Positions 21,401 to 26,397 of a stretch of DNA of 64,000 nt are shown here, piece after piece. This DNA comes from a virus. The position numbers and the translations under genes are program-made. The notes under the pieces were generated by a model, which saw nothing but the letters and a program-made list of their open reading frames with translations, searched no databases and was not told the DNA's origin. Where the stretch lies: IMG/VR virus record IMGVR_UViG_3300030061_002429, positions 37,689 to 101,688 of that record; one strand, given 5' to 3'. The first letter of the stretch is position 1. Each line of letters begins with the position of its first letter.

Positions 21401-23208
21401 GTGGAAGTGGTTTATCAAATACCGACTTTAATGCCACATACGTTGGTATTATGGAGCGTCAAACAAACTTCTCCGCTATGCTCGGTGTAGACAAACCTGA
21501 ATGGCAAGTACGATACAGTAACGGTATGCGTATGACACGAGCGTTTGGTTGCCCAGTACGTGTATTACGTAACGCAAACACCGTCATACGTGATTGGTGG
21601 GGTGACCCGCTTGGTAAGAACATCTCAAAGGTAGATGAAGCAGTAAAGTATTATCTTGTTGATTGGTGGGGCAACACTCGTGGTGAAGATGTACGACGTT
21701 ATCCTGTGCGTGGTTTTGGTATACGCCCTGCTTGGGATTGCAGTGACGTATACGAATATGACCGCACCAACGACCTAACTCCATACGCACGTCTATGGAA
21801 CGGCGGTAATCCACTGGTCAATCTCAAGACGCTTGTTGATTTTACAAGTTCAGACCTAACGGCCACCGATGTGAACTTCCCACGTATGGCGGGACGAATC
21901 AACAACGTGAACAACAACGATTCAGCAAATCCAGTCGATGTGTTCTTCCCAACCAACCCACATCGTGTCGGTGACATGGGTAACGGTCGAGGTGTACGCT
22001 ATCCGACCATGTTCAACGAAGATGTACTCACAGACCTTGATGAGCCGTATCACGCCACAGGGGTCGTTCTTTCGCACCATACTGCCGAGCCGAACACATC
22101 AGACGGGTACGTGCGCCCACGTAACGATGTACTGCAACCCAACGAAGTACTGCGTGGTATCAGTGCTCGGTTGGGTGTCGATGAAGATGGACTGCTCAAA
22201 CCCGAAGCCGTAGCAAGCGACCGTGTAGAAGACTTCACTGGTGACACACCGCACAAGGATGCTATCAGTCGGTCAAGCCCACGTATCGGTATTGACAGCG
22301 AGAACATCGAGGGTGTAGATGACAACCTTATTGCTATCAACACAGAAGCACACAGTCTTCACACAGACCGCAACGTAGGACAGCGAGTGGTTATGGAGGG
22401 TGGCTTGACCGCAGGTTCACAGACGCTTACCGATTACGACCTTACTGGTTTGACCTTCGCTGCACAGCCACAGGGTGGTGCAATGAGATTGACCCACACC
22501 TCCAACTTCAACCCAATGGGTGGTACATACCTCGCTGAAACCCGCAACTTCCTTGCACCTATCAGTGACAAAGATTGGGGCGGTATAAGTGGGTCAAACA
22601 AGACATCAAACCCGTACGAAACAAACGTACACGTAAGCAACAAGCAAACAAACTTGACCGACAAGAAAGTTACTTTCATGCTTAGACCAGTGCGATTGCT
22701 TGACAAGCAACACGTTGAGATGTTCCGACCAAACAACAACCTGCACTCATCATCCCCGCAATACGGCGCAAACTACTTTTCGGCTACTGCTGGTGGTAAG
22801 TATGGTATGTATGTGTATGAAGTAGAAAATGGTCGAGCAAGTTCAGGCTACTACATCCGTAGCACTAACCCCGACACCAATCCACCTTATGCGCCGTTGT
22901 ATGTCATGGACATTAGTGGTGACGAGTCTGTACCAGTAAGCAAAGGGCCAAAGTTGCCCGGTATCAGTGAAACATCATTCGATAGTACAAAACTCAACAA
23001 TGCGGTCACTCGTATTGTCATCAGCGAAAACACGCTCCAACACTATCGTGCTGATGCGGCACGTCGTCGCTCCCGCATTGACAGTGATGAAACAACAAAG
23101 CGTATGGACTTCTCCGTAGTACCACGATTCTCACAGGCACTTCATCCAAAAGGACATAAAGGTGATGTAACCTACAACACATCAGACCACACAGGTGATG
23201 GCGCATGA
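6478..23208 (+). CDS. Giant 5,576-residue tail/adhesion protein with LamG-like domains
   Basis: One uninterrupted frame of 16.7 kb, a quarter of the window. Residues about 10-245 look like a LamG/concanavalin-type jelly roll: FDGVSDSIIIPQ, then FVIEAWVIPDCGGIIAQRDG, IVASYRGGNIELYVNTDMVA and a closing GLYRFEEP. A second LamG-like region is near residues 4295-4450 (FTLMFETKVKYDGYGVLASK ... GCEVFINEVML). Most of the rest is Gly/Ser/Thr/His/Asn-rich, beta-like and unassigned, with scattered small beta modules (about 1,360-1,500 and 4,540-4,650). There is no signal peptide, transmembrane segment or obvious protease motif. Its place after the distal tail gene and before hub and fibre genes suggests a tail-tip or side-fibre adhesin that binds the host surface. 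Large host-recognition proteins exist in other phages, but this size is extreme. Stop overlaps the next ATG (ATGA). Confidence 0.75.
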   Translation: MVAIGRTSHAFFFDGVSDSIIIPQSTFNSTGIERNGVKAPLSALSDVELQNTIGNISYSDFVIEAWVIPDCGGIIAQRDGQFQLELGTVDTPGPAVFHLTMQTAFGDKTITLNTAFDKTTRWDGVVYPSQEYGGIHDSYNRFDTSNYGEASGLNFNNRPLYHIVASYRGGNIELYVNTDMVASKKVPIEYRVKQVDGHVYVGGKGGQFRGAIESIHFSNSKSNNIFQPDFPTLGNASTGLYRFEEPLDIVEKVYTMNAVTAATDGSTKTITIGTADAQELIAKLTGKAYDSSSPIATFTESPYSMGNYEVNDFYSTPGTTAKLSIAHTPYNLLINAGSLNRNTFKPNQKPPERVRLHSIDGSNGNISISSIHVDFVNGTSGLRGLLHSRTADIDNYFVVVGADLLIDNGTGKPYQPPHYGTQIFDRTGQMVLDESDSESHGLVYSSRMATTTSDPKNPFAVVWPTSIDTLFQIGHSGRHALSHITGHDYMRRLPVPNDMTVDQVMSGSSDIVTMRYDSSQRNLKNTISINKNVDAYSPNLKGSVKSFVNTSTVASIVDNGLPASVKELIAIGGAGFDVRPFFLKGPVPQSYDEESRLFHLRPEKESRIALLKVPALQSSHNLAPFVEIHYNAIDLTGASMGISGPMLMVEKTVPAGSFDLGSGTRVIDVITSDLANTVLYSAGGVIDFTTGYMGSNNVLSKPNSLVGDTTGGNDNDSELDFSTTPAVYTPVSDVNAIPASPPKVIKKSHVSSNHNSVYHKLYFTPSTNIITEEDQTFYRKIKPLTTKSSTGEFDIGPVNTRSHMFEMFDIIDNQSTNDNRTAILYVQPSNKKRTNQFYNLSTATNGQATRMHILQLITRGRIRSINQVVDGETNEIDTEIVIRGISDEYLSQNIDVLGSGSPDSHVVKEIEPNAPVVTVTLGGPGQGAVNTKPTFDPSPLMRLPGSTRRMCAVQGVEVFATNSSTSGVTDSLTIRPLNNQSPDLLSWGTYCFPKIGRVYLASGASALYYAKTGSGFAFENSATAISERRFLLSDGTAVESFYVWCKANGVITQSGATVTEEVSDYFYNDDNFNDDSLTQDGSTVNDRLFQSMDGVTHDYQLGSQYSSTRAMVEIPFFPQQFFDHENENVFPGPDNSMKIHIDATYTAHTWNPTPVGRRADDVQVADRTASSAYSYNINNQDYVSSTTITKVEYDSSGKFYKIYVSHPSLFPPVDTSVFEYTNMKKLPRYRRAFLANGMWCVYRNDPSSDGYLRVDEHESATSGVISGSYAKGFFEGAVPQTALFIAQGYRSENLLPIASDNETPSSDYEARSPYYYDNANVKTQGGNLDYGLRQYVSAIEIKAGPLVNPHAPRVQSGVAQSTILSVKGTSGKYVFNLEDASSFPVLTEYTKDVTNLLAIDEGDLMYIAEVRLADGTTHEMVYFGKLLEDKSENTIICKSANTSLTGLENATLSIKRVGRALHSAASVSTATDNERKALTFLPDTSEQWTVAVAATSGTTTTIEITTTASDRLASSNTIGLNIRKDDELYIDDVSHNDVDYLGKVSSIVSNVVGGTTNTVITLTTNNACDVAVGDKIRVSIQSVVAEDQDGILNATWLNPYATGGMRNGDTVWMNMTMNNPHAVEGLFCKSRGVYNEHLVWKGFNGGRGSLTSRPRDSIPLENFLIGDTCLETAQNLAQHINKTIEINYESMLGSTYTDIPRVAYVDPYLATEGHARVLLYDVAHDREFIAFHDLHMQVQSSAATPNIGFGRDIVHAGGVLKLDRFLVSHNGGAPHYFTTQIDVANGFPSENKYLRSTQQSKFIESAYAHDIANSSENFLIQDPTTRGNNIQLKGKGHGHFVHSGLMYGFNSNIYAVSDNALPRVEPAVASVYWANEKHKNSRITSRDAFVKAVKNHRLSKNPSTFSFRDASTLFDTPDGTRCISAFLSLKGIRSSTLDLSGHEEDRLEHLPHWTEMDFVRRMVIDCGEVGVKEGVTDIEAATREIVRLINQGSAKNGRTHARRPSQQYPGESENLDLTRIGVRQDVTSEAKDPSSAHINADFAATGSTYDPAPWWFVEEAFDTHDRGSHMGYVRAHIGRVVEDMNGNEGFSIVIHSTVPGASGRNFCVWLDNSKGQSNYKPQFLIGHGGRFRNFWCQPDETLGENMHPAPMPLNKHGRPFAPVTTLREYVLQEEPDEPFTNNHDVGNRKSNNSSENRNVSARIGGINHNTVSDESFEVQGLSTNLVEGLRAGKQAVGRINFGGLVASGVPGFAPDAGTHGFGRRGDERFDYKYGEAIKFGDSDPTAIASYTGHVNPSDVTEDAIGDSPLYGFRFTDHRGRGYGVRYVYRKFGQAFSDENTTLPSTLEDEVIIHINDDDVSMGGFTLGGHMLGWGDPTGRLDVSGLQLSKWRGNQWRGMYAPNAGVDAEVTWDGTANTLTVVFEAPFNTGASSSPLANHPDLLGYLGYPHTNGVIHLHDTFTGTTDKGVVGNALSYESRTVDDITGTHIFYGVRGESFVSSHYVSSGTVTDAIRTQPHASDNTMRVLLSSRINWTTLVTDEVLAYATNVAINHPNPNQEDGIAVDVRRLYACDGRTLGEWGVAEDAIIVRSHNPQRGATPISSMFSSKLHTDYAIQAAHLEYGEYETLAKDATGIYAFSSSSDAVHQPISDALLDKNRQIDAGYLPRTVLQIRTKGRGYHANTPTPILVDSFNDPVPVDAWRKNLKGITFTSTSGDHILPALNNEMLLFNHYQHSAKYFYHTTTDNGISHALIPAGQEGATIDTFAKEASFGEQKRFYFTDVQYALLNSIQGTNSLTRVEWGRDDFANQDWVDHFTANFSNEDHILMRFGNQKIGGRRSYGAVDAEPLVYFKGAKDSNDHSVPLYFGGGFSGVVLDINDGTENDYSSFYTHPYSNGPTGTAGIQNANEISTSFAIVDCNALLAFFPATPLLNQHRGSLTHPVANRNNVLSPDLAAGAHTRHTDTPAHVVARYTAGIVQQKPSPLVLRVANPNARYKDTDVGETHTTYIIFGPGQAFPFTEMTTVNSDEQPHPGYVVTTGNTWSKVPANKNLPNEIKNSDDKYGPPSSTYQSARQVFHWNTTWNWSPAQGIPNIGTTTGAGLIQRPEHGSHYGEHFTGHVAVTLNNLEDYRKAHPYKFVGAMYYGIAMGADLCFHMDGGYHPGGSWMDNQLSFNPPHVISDYKINRGHNIVHPSAFRVSGKLANNFVTGVSNENIALLYEDEFIVVDATRCQNGEELATVLGQSINEFPGSSAIKAMGGTFAPSMGNAMRQDRYGWIEMSFESYTVDGPPVAITSSKTILIASISGASQATLEQIPACGWLRTPDGGTTNVGSGDIPTFAPYHSREVVYDSGSSSYKVHFLLAPNRSSSLPLMESLRTYDDVEQGTYAAGLSHPDYAGGNPTAVYVWSKAGVHRFNNENDSTRDHMTQVHFSGIVDAIDRTRPVGAVGWAGERYSYLNSLKVGSEQYGAGLGAWHPMLGFSPYGPSNSCMTAFGHLAHSNPIPFSPEGINRINNQTIVSDAIISNIYSWKYGLPSTDDYYATDYAFEQADNSILGKQPVTYRDNSDDTFALPRSLHMPQGVYSRAFVVISYESEMALVAKHDRDGIKATGDWLSVSSKVNVDSVIPATAITFAGTTRWDERIHNPERFTAPANAGPNVEALVRKDGSDPFTMPQAEYPSAFNFGAPLANDEDLYNAEPCFNETGDLFYDIDISPGAFHLETSAGVERNLQLKYITGSTDASITSRYTISGARDFWGGDLNAFRLAEHSPARNFSIENIVWKRMDGGNLSLPAVNARGLGAVPFITRVSGGTAYTTGEKLFGNCRFSFETTNSAMYPIIQAQELSHPQIAARHPDELRNVLEIPNEELQFLAMSVVDDTGQEHSIEGGSPFGTIIRSFKQISDRTAEGLAPSEAGSGVEPNLKIQLPDADAIPGNIIVRSGFDRLQAYQNETMGTGGMLRPNIETGIEGIFTDATDGPRLGPTFSDHEYDHISQNSVGEAFPDMTRKGWKSATNNAPLKTSYELHDRALFFHITKNGNSHTHRYPTIYTHDNGVINNALTAQTYSGTTLTVNATINTTLYRDAYGDSQKDDGGTRRFLRIYDDATGESGVASFTGISTNTFTGCVGDSAFDAIVAKSSITSFSVVPSYYVPAGSNRFFAARRIRDHAEVSGNSPDMAHSMYVTGHGGPNVLCYDAYKKTRLTPMAIPRMGHHFVNATQAMLPGHWAHPAYQGLYFKHRADRSATQKNLEQDLIQSTALDTDRSNLPADTQRKLPVYDPMITFGAMTATPSGPSDIHGGGFTLMFETKVKYDGYGVLASKGQAGVVNSKGGHTIVLEAGATYTLKHHFPDPSEVGAYQIIIQPNVHKSQFYGYHENGSATGLPDGSVNELTGQQVALVIGIREPDSATGGLGLVLAEATMADVRGCEVFINEVMLDHDPDYGGQLANIPPLLLYNALGVQGTEAPAFTRRSLPYHPGMFVDATPGFTTNIPWWSIVHKISPEDSSAVGFRHLTWHRIDNYYEFLRAGAGSIACQLTLAGYPSNYPDFYSTVLENVSLSPVAVVKSVSSTLITVDDARGFPKVPYYGMKLEYTDADGIRRTHTYTERSGNDATYMNKPYRFTITASSNFTNNLTVGTKIRLTRAYDFRPAGKLMKESRSSIFTRMLPQLLQGSRDTNSLHMADAYLCLWNPNLGRPHTFYSDGSRTWLSPTGDRAVNRKPLNSLPEHYETIHYHDATYYNSLGPFTFTMNTTRPIQPLVTHALSDRIIVSTASNVITTAHSPPSLPNDTIQIENEIFVVVSDTGALLTVNRDITHLTNGSKIYIHGDGDAVTAGGLHSDYTAQGGTDVMLNHYWPCGSRGGPLTSRLDGYGYVSTAWDYPQEYTSDGPVWEDQDDTGSYVVSSGITKTSYDSISSPTRPRPFGYRFGLRQPYNKPQWAMYGARAYRETPISSSNTIAGYQHGPLVQLEERTTGNKWEYVGGSGLSNTDFNATYVGIMERQTNFSAMLGVDKPEWQVRYSNGMRMTRAFGCPVRVLRNANTVIRDWWGDPLGKNISKVDEAVKYYLVDWWGNTRGEDVRRYPVRGFGIRPAWDCSDVYEYDRTNDLTPYARLWNGGNPLVNLKTLVDFTSSDLTATDVNFPRMAGRINNVNNNDSANPVDVFFPTNPHRVGDMGNGRGVRYPTMFNEDVLTDLDEPYHATGVVLSHHTAEPNTSDGYVRPRNDVLQPNEVLRGISARLGVDEDGLLKPEAVASDRVEDFTGDTPHKDAISRSSPRIGIDSENIEGVDDNLIAINTEAHSLHTDRNVGQRVVMEGGLTAGSQTLTDYDLTGLTFAAQPQGGAMRLTHTSNFNPMGGTYLAETRNFLAPISDKDWGGISGSNKTSNPYETNVHVSNKQTNLTDKKVTFMLRPVRLLDKQHVEMFRPNNNLHSSSPQYGANYFSATAGGKYGMYVYEVENGRASSGYYIRSTNPDTNPPYAPLYVMDISGDESVPVSKGPKLPGISETSFDSTKLNNAVTRIVISENTLQHYRADAARRRSRIDSDETTKRMDFSVVPRFSQALHPKGHKGDVTYNTSDHTGDGA

Positions 23209-23543
23209 TTGAATACGACTTTTGCGATTGTTGTACACCAATGGAAAATGCAATAGCATTGATGAAAGCAAAGAAAAAGAGCAAGCCTTTTCACGGCTAC
23301 AATCCAAATCGACATCACAGAAAGGGTGGTTTAAACGCTAAAGGACGTGCCAAAGCAAAGCGTGAAACTGGCGCAAACCTCAAACCACCTGTGACAACAA
23401 AGCCGAGCAAACTCAAACCCGGTAGCAAGAAAGCCAAGCGTCGTAAATCATTCTGTGCAAGAATGGGTGGTATGAAAGGACCAACATCGAAGAAAGGCAA
23501 ATTGACTCCGAAGGGTGCGGCTCTCAAGCGATGGAACTGTTGA
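23205..23543 (+). CDS. DUF6321-like basic protein
   Basis: 112 residues. The N-terminal 25 residues include a CDCC cluster. From about residue 40 the sequence matches the marine-phage DUF6321 pattern: KGGLNAKGRAKAKRETGANL, KPGSKKAKRRKSFCARMGGM and the terminal LKRWNC. It is very basic (many Lys/Arg), so nucleic-acid binding is plausible, but its function is unknown. It is coupled to the giant tail gene by ATGA, and is often found among structural genes of marine viruses. Confidence 0.8.
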   Translation: MIEYDFCDCCTPMENAIALMKAKKKSKPFHGYNPNRHHRKGGLNAKGRAKAKRETGANLKPPVTTKPSKLKPGSKKAKRRKSFCARMGGMKGPTSKKGKLTPKGAALKRWNC

Positions 23544-23555
23544 GGTGGAAAAAAA

Positions 23556-24059
23556 ATGTTTGAGAAGGCATGGCGTTTTCTCAAGGCTTCTCGTCAAATG
23601 AAGTTGTACAATTACATTGAGGACTACCCCGGTATGAACCCTGTAAGTGGTTATAGAGGTGTACCACTAATGTCCACGGCTCCCCAAAGTCAAGAAAATT
23701 GGTCACAAAAACCCGATTCTTTCATTGACCTAAGCGGAAAAGGTACGTGGTGGGCTGATAAAAAAACCGTTGAACCACACGCAACTGCATCGTTTTTTGC
23801 TAACGCAAATTTTCATGATGTAGAAGGAACTCCAACAGTACTTGGTCTTCGTGGACCTATGGAGAATTATGGTAGAGTACAACGTAGACGAGGTTGGAAT
23901 CCAACAAATGAACGACTTCTTTCAGAAGCACTAATTACTCATGATAAGCCTATTGATTGGGAGAACATTGTGTTTTCTCAACCATCGGAAAGTGTGACTA
24001 CTGGTATGACTGAAGAAGAGGAAGAGGCATGGGCTAAACAACAATTTGGGTGGGCTTAA
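23556..24059 (+). CDS. MFEKAWRFLKA-leader protein 1
   Basis: 167 residues, hydrophilic, no recognised fold. The first 11 residues (MFEKAWRFLKA) are shared with the next gene, with nearly identical DNA, while the bodies differ. The shared peptide is an amphipathic helix with aromatic and basic faces, like a short targeting or docking tag. The body has several NPT/NPV and WxxKP segments and an acidic C-terminus (TEEEEEAWAKQQFGWA). GAGGTGG precedes the ATG. It sits between the DUF6321-like gene and the hub-like gene, so it is probably a virion-associated protein. Confidence 0.65.
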   Translation: MFEKAWRFLKASRQMKLYNYIEDYPGMNPVSGYRGVPLMSTAPQSQENWSQKPDSFIDLSGKGTWWADKKTVEPHATASFFANANFHDVEGTPTVLGLRGPMENYGRVQRRRGWNPTNERLLSEALITHDKPIDWENIVFSQPSESVTTGMTEEEEEAWAKQQFGWA

Positions 24060-24656
24060 ATGTTTGAGAAGGCATGGCGTTTTCTCAAGGCTACACGCCA
24101 AACCACACTTGGCGAGTTTCATCCTGATTTTCCAAGTCCTCATGGTCCTGTGACTATGCGAAGGTTTCACCCTACACAAGAATGGGGAAATAATTGGTTA
24201 AAAACAATTGATACAGGGTACGCTACTCATGATGATTTTAATCCTGATGAATTTCAACCGTATGAAGATTTAATTATTGAAGGTCTTAAACCGCAAGCAC
24301 CGACTTTAGATAGTATATTATGGGAAAATGACCATGTAGAAGATAACATAGATGATAATGTTAAACCATTTCGTTTAGATGAAACCACATTAGGCAATTG
24401 GTTTTATCCTACTGGAAAATTGACCGATGACCAAAAGGCTTTATCACATGAATTTATGATAGAAGATGGACAGCGAAAACAAATAGGTGTAAGAATGCCT
24501 ATTGAACAATTACAAGGCCAATTTAGAAATTTAGGGTATATGGGTGAAGCACCTGAAGCGCACGTAATAAATCATATTCCTCCGCAATACTTAGTACAAC
24601 TTCCTGATAATTTTTATGGCGAAGGAGAAGCAACTTGGGGGGCGAAGGGAGAATGA
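24060..24656 (+). CDS. MFEKAWRFLKA-leader protein 2
   Basis: 198 residues, directly abutting its neighbour (TAA then ATG). It shares the leader MFEKAWRFLKA, then TRQTTLGEFHPDFP, and diverges. The body is acidic, proline- and aspartate-rich with no known domain. The stop overlaps the hub-like gene start (ATGA at 24653). Compared with gene 23556, only the first 14 codons are conserved, suggesting the leader is a functional module fused to unrelated bodies. It also carries a Q..L..F pattern right after the leader, loosely like a PCNA-binding box; this may be chance. Confidence 0.65.
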   Translation: MFEKAWRFLKATRQTTLGEFHPDFPSPHGPVTMRRFHPTQEWGNNWLKTIDTGYATHDDFNPDEFQPYEDLIIEGLKPQAPTLDSILWENDHVEDNIDDNVKPFRLDETTLGNWFYPTGKLTDDQKALSHEFMIEDGQRKQIGVRMPIEQLQGQFRNLGYMGEAPEAHVINHIPPQYLVQLPDNFYGEGEATWGAKGE

Positions 24657-26062
24657 CACTCATCACAAACACCAGTACTGGGCGTTATGACACCGATGCC
24701 AACGAGGTCATGGACCACGTACGTAAGCCAGTCTTTGTCGATAACGCTGTTCATCATGGTCGCATAAGCGTGCAAACGTCAAACAAAGCAAAGATTACAG
24801 TCGAGAAGAACAACACTCGTAACCTGCAAGTCATGCCTCAAACACGCTATCAGATTGTCGAGAGCGAGGGTGGCGTACAACTCACACACGTACAAAAATC
24901 AGGTCACGAATACACTGGCGTTCCATACTTTAACGGGGAAACTTTGTCTTCGAGTAACATACCTATTCTCCTTTACAACGCCGACAACCCATCCGAGCGT
25001 ATCGTATTGAGCGATGTCGAGAACAGCACTATCGGTGTGTTTGGCAACCTACGTAACATGAAAGGCCGCACACTGCAAGACATTGGCTTTACCAGTGATA
25101 TTGTAAAACTCGGACAACCAGTGGACGTGGGACTGCGTACAACGGACTTGGCTATCAAGTTGGGTGAATCAATTAGTGGGGGTGCAACAAGCGTCAATAT
25201 CGCACGACCTGAAACAATCGTTGCACAGAATCGTGCTCACAGCACACGGTTTGTAGCACAAGATTTCAGGAATACCAATCTTATGACTTCACTACGCTAT
25301 CTTGCACGTCATGATGGACGTATGGTGATTCTCGATACCTTTGGGAATTTGTTGTACATCCCGCTATCGTTTACTGAAAACACTGTTGAAATCAAGAATA
25401 GAGTACCAACAGTCACAGTTGATAATCCGATTGATGATGCACCAAACAGGGTCACTGTACAGGGTCTTCCGATGGGGCTTAATGACTTGGTAATTGTCAC
25501 CGTTGATGATGCTGAATCACAAGTTGAAGAGGTACGTGAAGCACCTTCGGTGTTTGTAGACCACACGGTACGCAACACAACCAGTGCAAAGCGAATAGCA
25601 AGAAAGGTATTACGTGGTCATTCGTTGGTCAAGGGTAAGGAAGAGGTCAATGGAAACTACAACTCACTTGATGTACGACCCGGTATGACTGTTACTCATA
25701 ATGGAAAAAACAAGATAGTAACGGAAGTTCGACATTACCCATTTGCAAATCAAAGTGATTTTTCTTTAATGAATGTCGAAGTTGGTTTAGAAGGTATTCT
25801 ACAGGCTATTGATACTGGGGCAACTGTACAACAAAACAGTACAAACCCCGACACGGCTGTGCAGGTTGTAGACCTGAACCTCGCTATGTTTGGCCGTATC
25901 GAGTTACGTATTGAAAGCAAGGTTGTAGAGAACGTTGTTTACAAAACCGCAATGCTTATCGGTGGAACATCAAGAGGTACAATAGGAGGTAATGCTGAAA
26001 GCATAGGTGGTAATAAGAGCATCATCAGCATACAACGAAGGAGGGTTGGGGGATTCCAGTAA
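24653..26062 (+). CDS. Putative baseplate/tail hub protein (gpD/gp27-like)
   Basis: 469 residues from ATG 24653, which overlaps the previous stop and has GGGAG upstream; an earlier in-frame TTG at 24635 is less likely. The arrangement recalls late-control D/hub proteins: beta-barrel segments in the first half (GRMVILDTFGNLLYIPLSF), then PNRVTVQGLPMGLNDLVIV, a helix with A..IARK.L, and the LDVRPGMTVTHNGKNKIVTE step (about residues 350-370) typical of the second hub barrel. It probably closes the tail tube and anchors the fibres. The terminal 60 residues are Gly/Ile-rich. The family is diverse and the call is by pattern only. Confidence 0.5.
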   Translation: MTLITNTSTGRYDTDANEVMDHVRKPVFVDNAVHHGRISVQTSNKAKITVEKNNTRNLQVMPQTRYQIVESEGGVQLTHVQKSGHEYTGVPYFNGETLSSSNIPILLYNADNPSERIVLSDVENSTIGVFGNLRNMKGRTLQDIGFTSDIVKLGQPVDVGLRTTDLAIKLGESISGGATSVNIARPETIVAQNRAHSTRFVAQDFRNTNLMTSLRYLARHDGRMVILDTFGNLLYIPLSFTENTVEIKNRVPTVTVDNPIDDAPNRVTVQGLPMGLNDLVIVTVDDAESQVEEVREAPSVFVDHTVRNTTSAKRIARKVLRGHSLVKGKEEVNGNYNSLDVRPGMTVTHNGKNKIVTEVRHYPFANQSDFSLMNVEVGLEGILQAIDTGATVQQNSTNPDTAVQVVDLNLAMFGRIELRIESKVVENVVYKTAMLIGGTSRGTIGGNAESIGGNKSIISIQRRRVGGFQ

Positions 26063-26397
26063 GTAATCACATTCGTCGTCTTCTTATTGAAACAATAAGG
26101 GACAACATCAACGAGGTCATTTTAGGCTTTGACGGTACACCTGCTACCAGTGACGATGGTTCGGCGGGAAGACCTGCCATCACACTCGTGCCTACGGTAA
26201 CTATTTTGGATGATTCAACGCTTCTTGTGCAAGCGGTCTTACCACAAACGCAATCCTTTACAGAACAAATCAAAGAGGTCTATTTGCAATTAAGAGGTGC
26301 ATCAAGTTTTACACCAGTGAGTAGATTCACCATTAAACCAATAACGAAAACGACGAGCAACGAAGTCAAAATTGAAATTACAATTGAGGTGGCATAA
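26053..26397 (+). CDS. Small tail/baseplate protein with apparent ATT start
   Basis: The frame is open from about 26,017 to a TAA at 26,395, but contains no ATG at its N-terminus. The best start is ATT at 26053: a strong AAGGAGGG (26037-26044) lies eight bases upstream, and the resulting 114-residue protein (PVSNHIRRLLIETIRDNINE, VILGFDGTPATSDDG, then a beta-rich half) is continuous. The in-frame GTG at 26188 has no ribosome site and would lose the conserved-looking N-terminus. The gene overlaps the hub gene by 10 bp and is coupled to the fibre gene by TAATG. Likely a small tail-tip component. Confidence 0.6.
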   Translation: MPVSNHIRRLLIETIRDNINEVILGFDGTPATSDDGSAGRPAITLVPTVTILDDSTLLVQAVLPQTQSFTEQIKEVYLQLRGASSFTPVSRFTIKPITKTTSNEVKIEITIEVA

